NCBI RefSeq assembly: GCF_937876455.1
Contig: NZ_CALFIG010000182.1
Span: forward strand, 1-6,318
Direction: 5' to 3'
Source: an uncultured Flavobacterium sp.
Lineage (GTDB): Bacteria; Bacteroidota; Bacteroidia; Flavobacteriales; Flavobacteriaceae
Length of the DNA: 6,318 bases
The notes beneath the pieces are model-generated. The model was not told the DNA's origin, ran no database searches, and saw only the letters and a program-made list of their open reading frames with translations. Below are positions 6,024-6,318 of the stretch, in pieces; the first letter of the stretch is position 1; every line of letters begins with the position of its first letter. A program made the position numbers and the translations under genes.

Positions 6024-6080
6024 TCCTGCTGTTCGCTATATTCCCTCATGCATTCGGGAGATGCCGCTACCATCAGGGCT
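6024..6080. repeat. REP-like palindromic intergenic element
   Basis: An imperfect long hairpin of about 57 nt fills much of the 99-nt gap between the FtsB-like gene and the mutase gene. The outer arms 6025-6036 and 6066-6077 pair at 9 of 12 positions. An inner stem TTCCC (6041-6045) / GGGAG (6056-6060) encloses a ten-base loop containing the palindrome ATGCAT. G+C is about 54% (31 of 57), clearly above its surroundings. On the minus strand it reads AGCCCTGATGGTAGCGGCAT, then the inner stem, then ATATAGCGAACAGCAGGA. I recall very similar sequences, with conserved outer arms and variable centre, recurring between genes of many flavobacteria. Only one copy is in this window, so repeat status rests on memory and form. 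It lacks a U-tract, so it is not a standard terminator. Confidence 0.6.
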
Positions 6081-6113
6081 ATTTAAGACTTTTTTGCACA
6101 AAACCCATATATA

Positions 6114-6318
6114 ATGAGTACAAACAAACTTTTTTCAGAATTTGAACCTATTTCATCAAAACAATGGAAACAACAAATTCAATTTGAATTAAAAGGCGCC
6201 GATTATAACGAAACACTTATATGGGAATCCCCAGACGGCATCAAAGTAAAGCCTTTTTATCATGCTGATGAAACTAAAGACAGCATGACTTCATCAAAAT
6301 CTGTGAATAGTTTTAAAA
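6114..6318 (+). CDS. mutA: Methylmalonyl-CoA mutase small (beta) subunit, 5' part
   Basis: The first 68 residues are present, beginning MSTNKLFSEFEPISSKQWKQ; the gene runs off the window. The blocks KQWKQQIQFELKGADYNETL (16-35) and IWESPDGIKVKPFYH (36-50) are typical of the N-terminus of the small subunit of methylmalonyl-CoA mutase, which partners the B12-binding catalytic subunit to interconvert methylmalonyl-CoA and succinyl-CoA. The catalytic TIM barrel and B12 domain cannot be assessed. The ATG is 99 nt after the FtsB-like stop, with the REP-like element between them. No exact TAnnTTTG lies upstream, though TTTTTTGC near 6090-6097 is a partial match. The large-subunit gene would be expected beyond the right edge. 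Confidence 0.9.
   Translation, partial: MSTNKLFSEFEPISSKQWKQQIQFELKGADYNETLIWESPDGIKVKPFYHADETKDSMTSSKSVNSFK

Noticed and set aside
6089..6096. A promoter -7 element (CTTTTTTG) before the mutase gene
   Set aside because: It lacks the TA of TAnnTTTG and has no -33 partner, so the evidence is too weak to list as a feature.

Overview
This AT-rich window comes from a chromosome of the Bacteroidota, most likely a Flavobacteriaceae species (Flavobacterium or a close relative). The protein sequences are flavobacterial in style. There are no obvious Shine-Dalgarno sequences. Several genes are preceded by the Bacteroidota -7 element TAnnTTTG. The order uridine kinase - FtsB/DivIC-like protein - methylmalonyl-CoA mutase small subunit is, from memory, a common flavobacterial arrangement.

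Left part (1-1070): the 3' end of an unidentified gene overlaps, as TAATG, a 135-aa conserved-type protein of unknown function. Nucleoside-diphosphate kinase (ndk) follows with its own promoter. A perfect 19-bp inverted repeat at 1028-1068 ends ndk and, because it is symmetric, also the converging minus-strand unit.

Middle part (1071-4682, all minus strand, transcribed right to left): an outer-membrane lipoprotein and a DUF721/DciA-like protein lead into a two-gene iron-uptake unit. That unit is a TonB-dependent siderophore receptor of the FhuA type followed after 2 nt by a small three-helix PepSY-type membrane protein. It has its own well-formed promoter, flanked on both sides by 19-bp imperfect palindromes that could be Fur-type operators. 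The simplest reading is iron-repressed uptake of a ferric siderophore across the outer membrane, with the PepSY protein assisting iron release or reduction at the inner membrane.

Right part (4683-6318, plus strand): a tRNA-Pro(UGG) with a near-ideal promoter and an intrinsic terminator, then uridine kinase (udk) overlapping an FtsB/DivIC-type cell-division protein by one base. After a 99-nt intergenic gap comes the 5' end of the methylmalonyl-CoA mutase small subunit. The gap holds a GC-rich, imperfectly palindromic element of about 57 nt that looks like a dispersed REP-like repeat.

Most of the window is ordinary housekeeping sequence. The items most worth a second look are the REP-like element, the receptor/PepSY cassette with its paired palindromes, and the uncharacterised 135-aa protein. 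I see no evidence for a wholly new multi-gene system.
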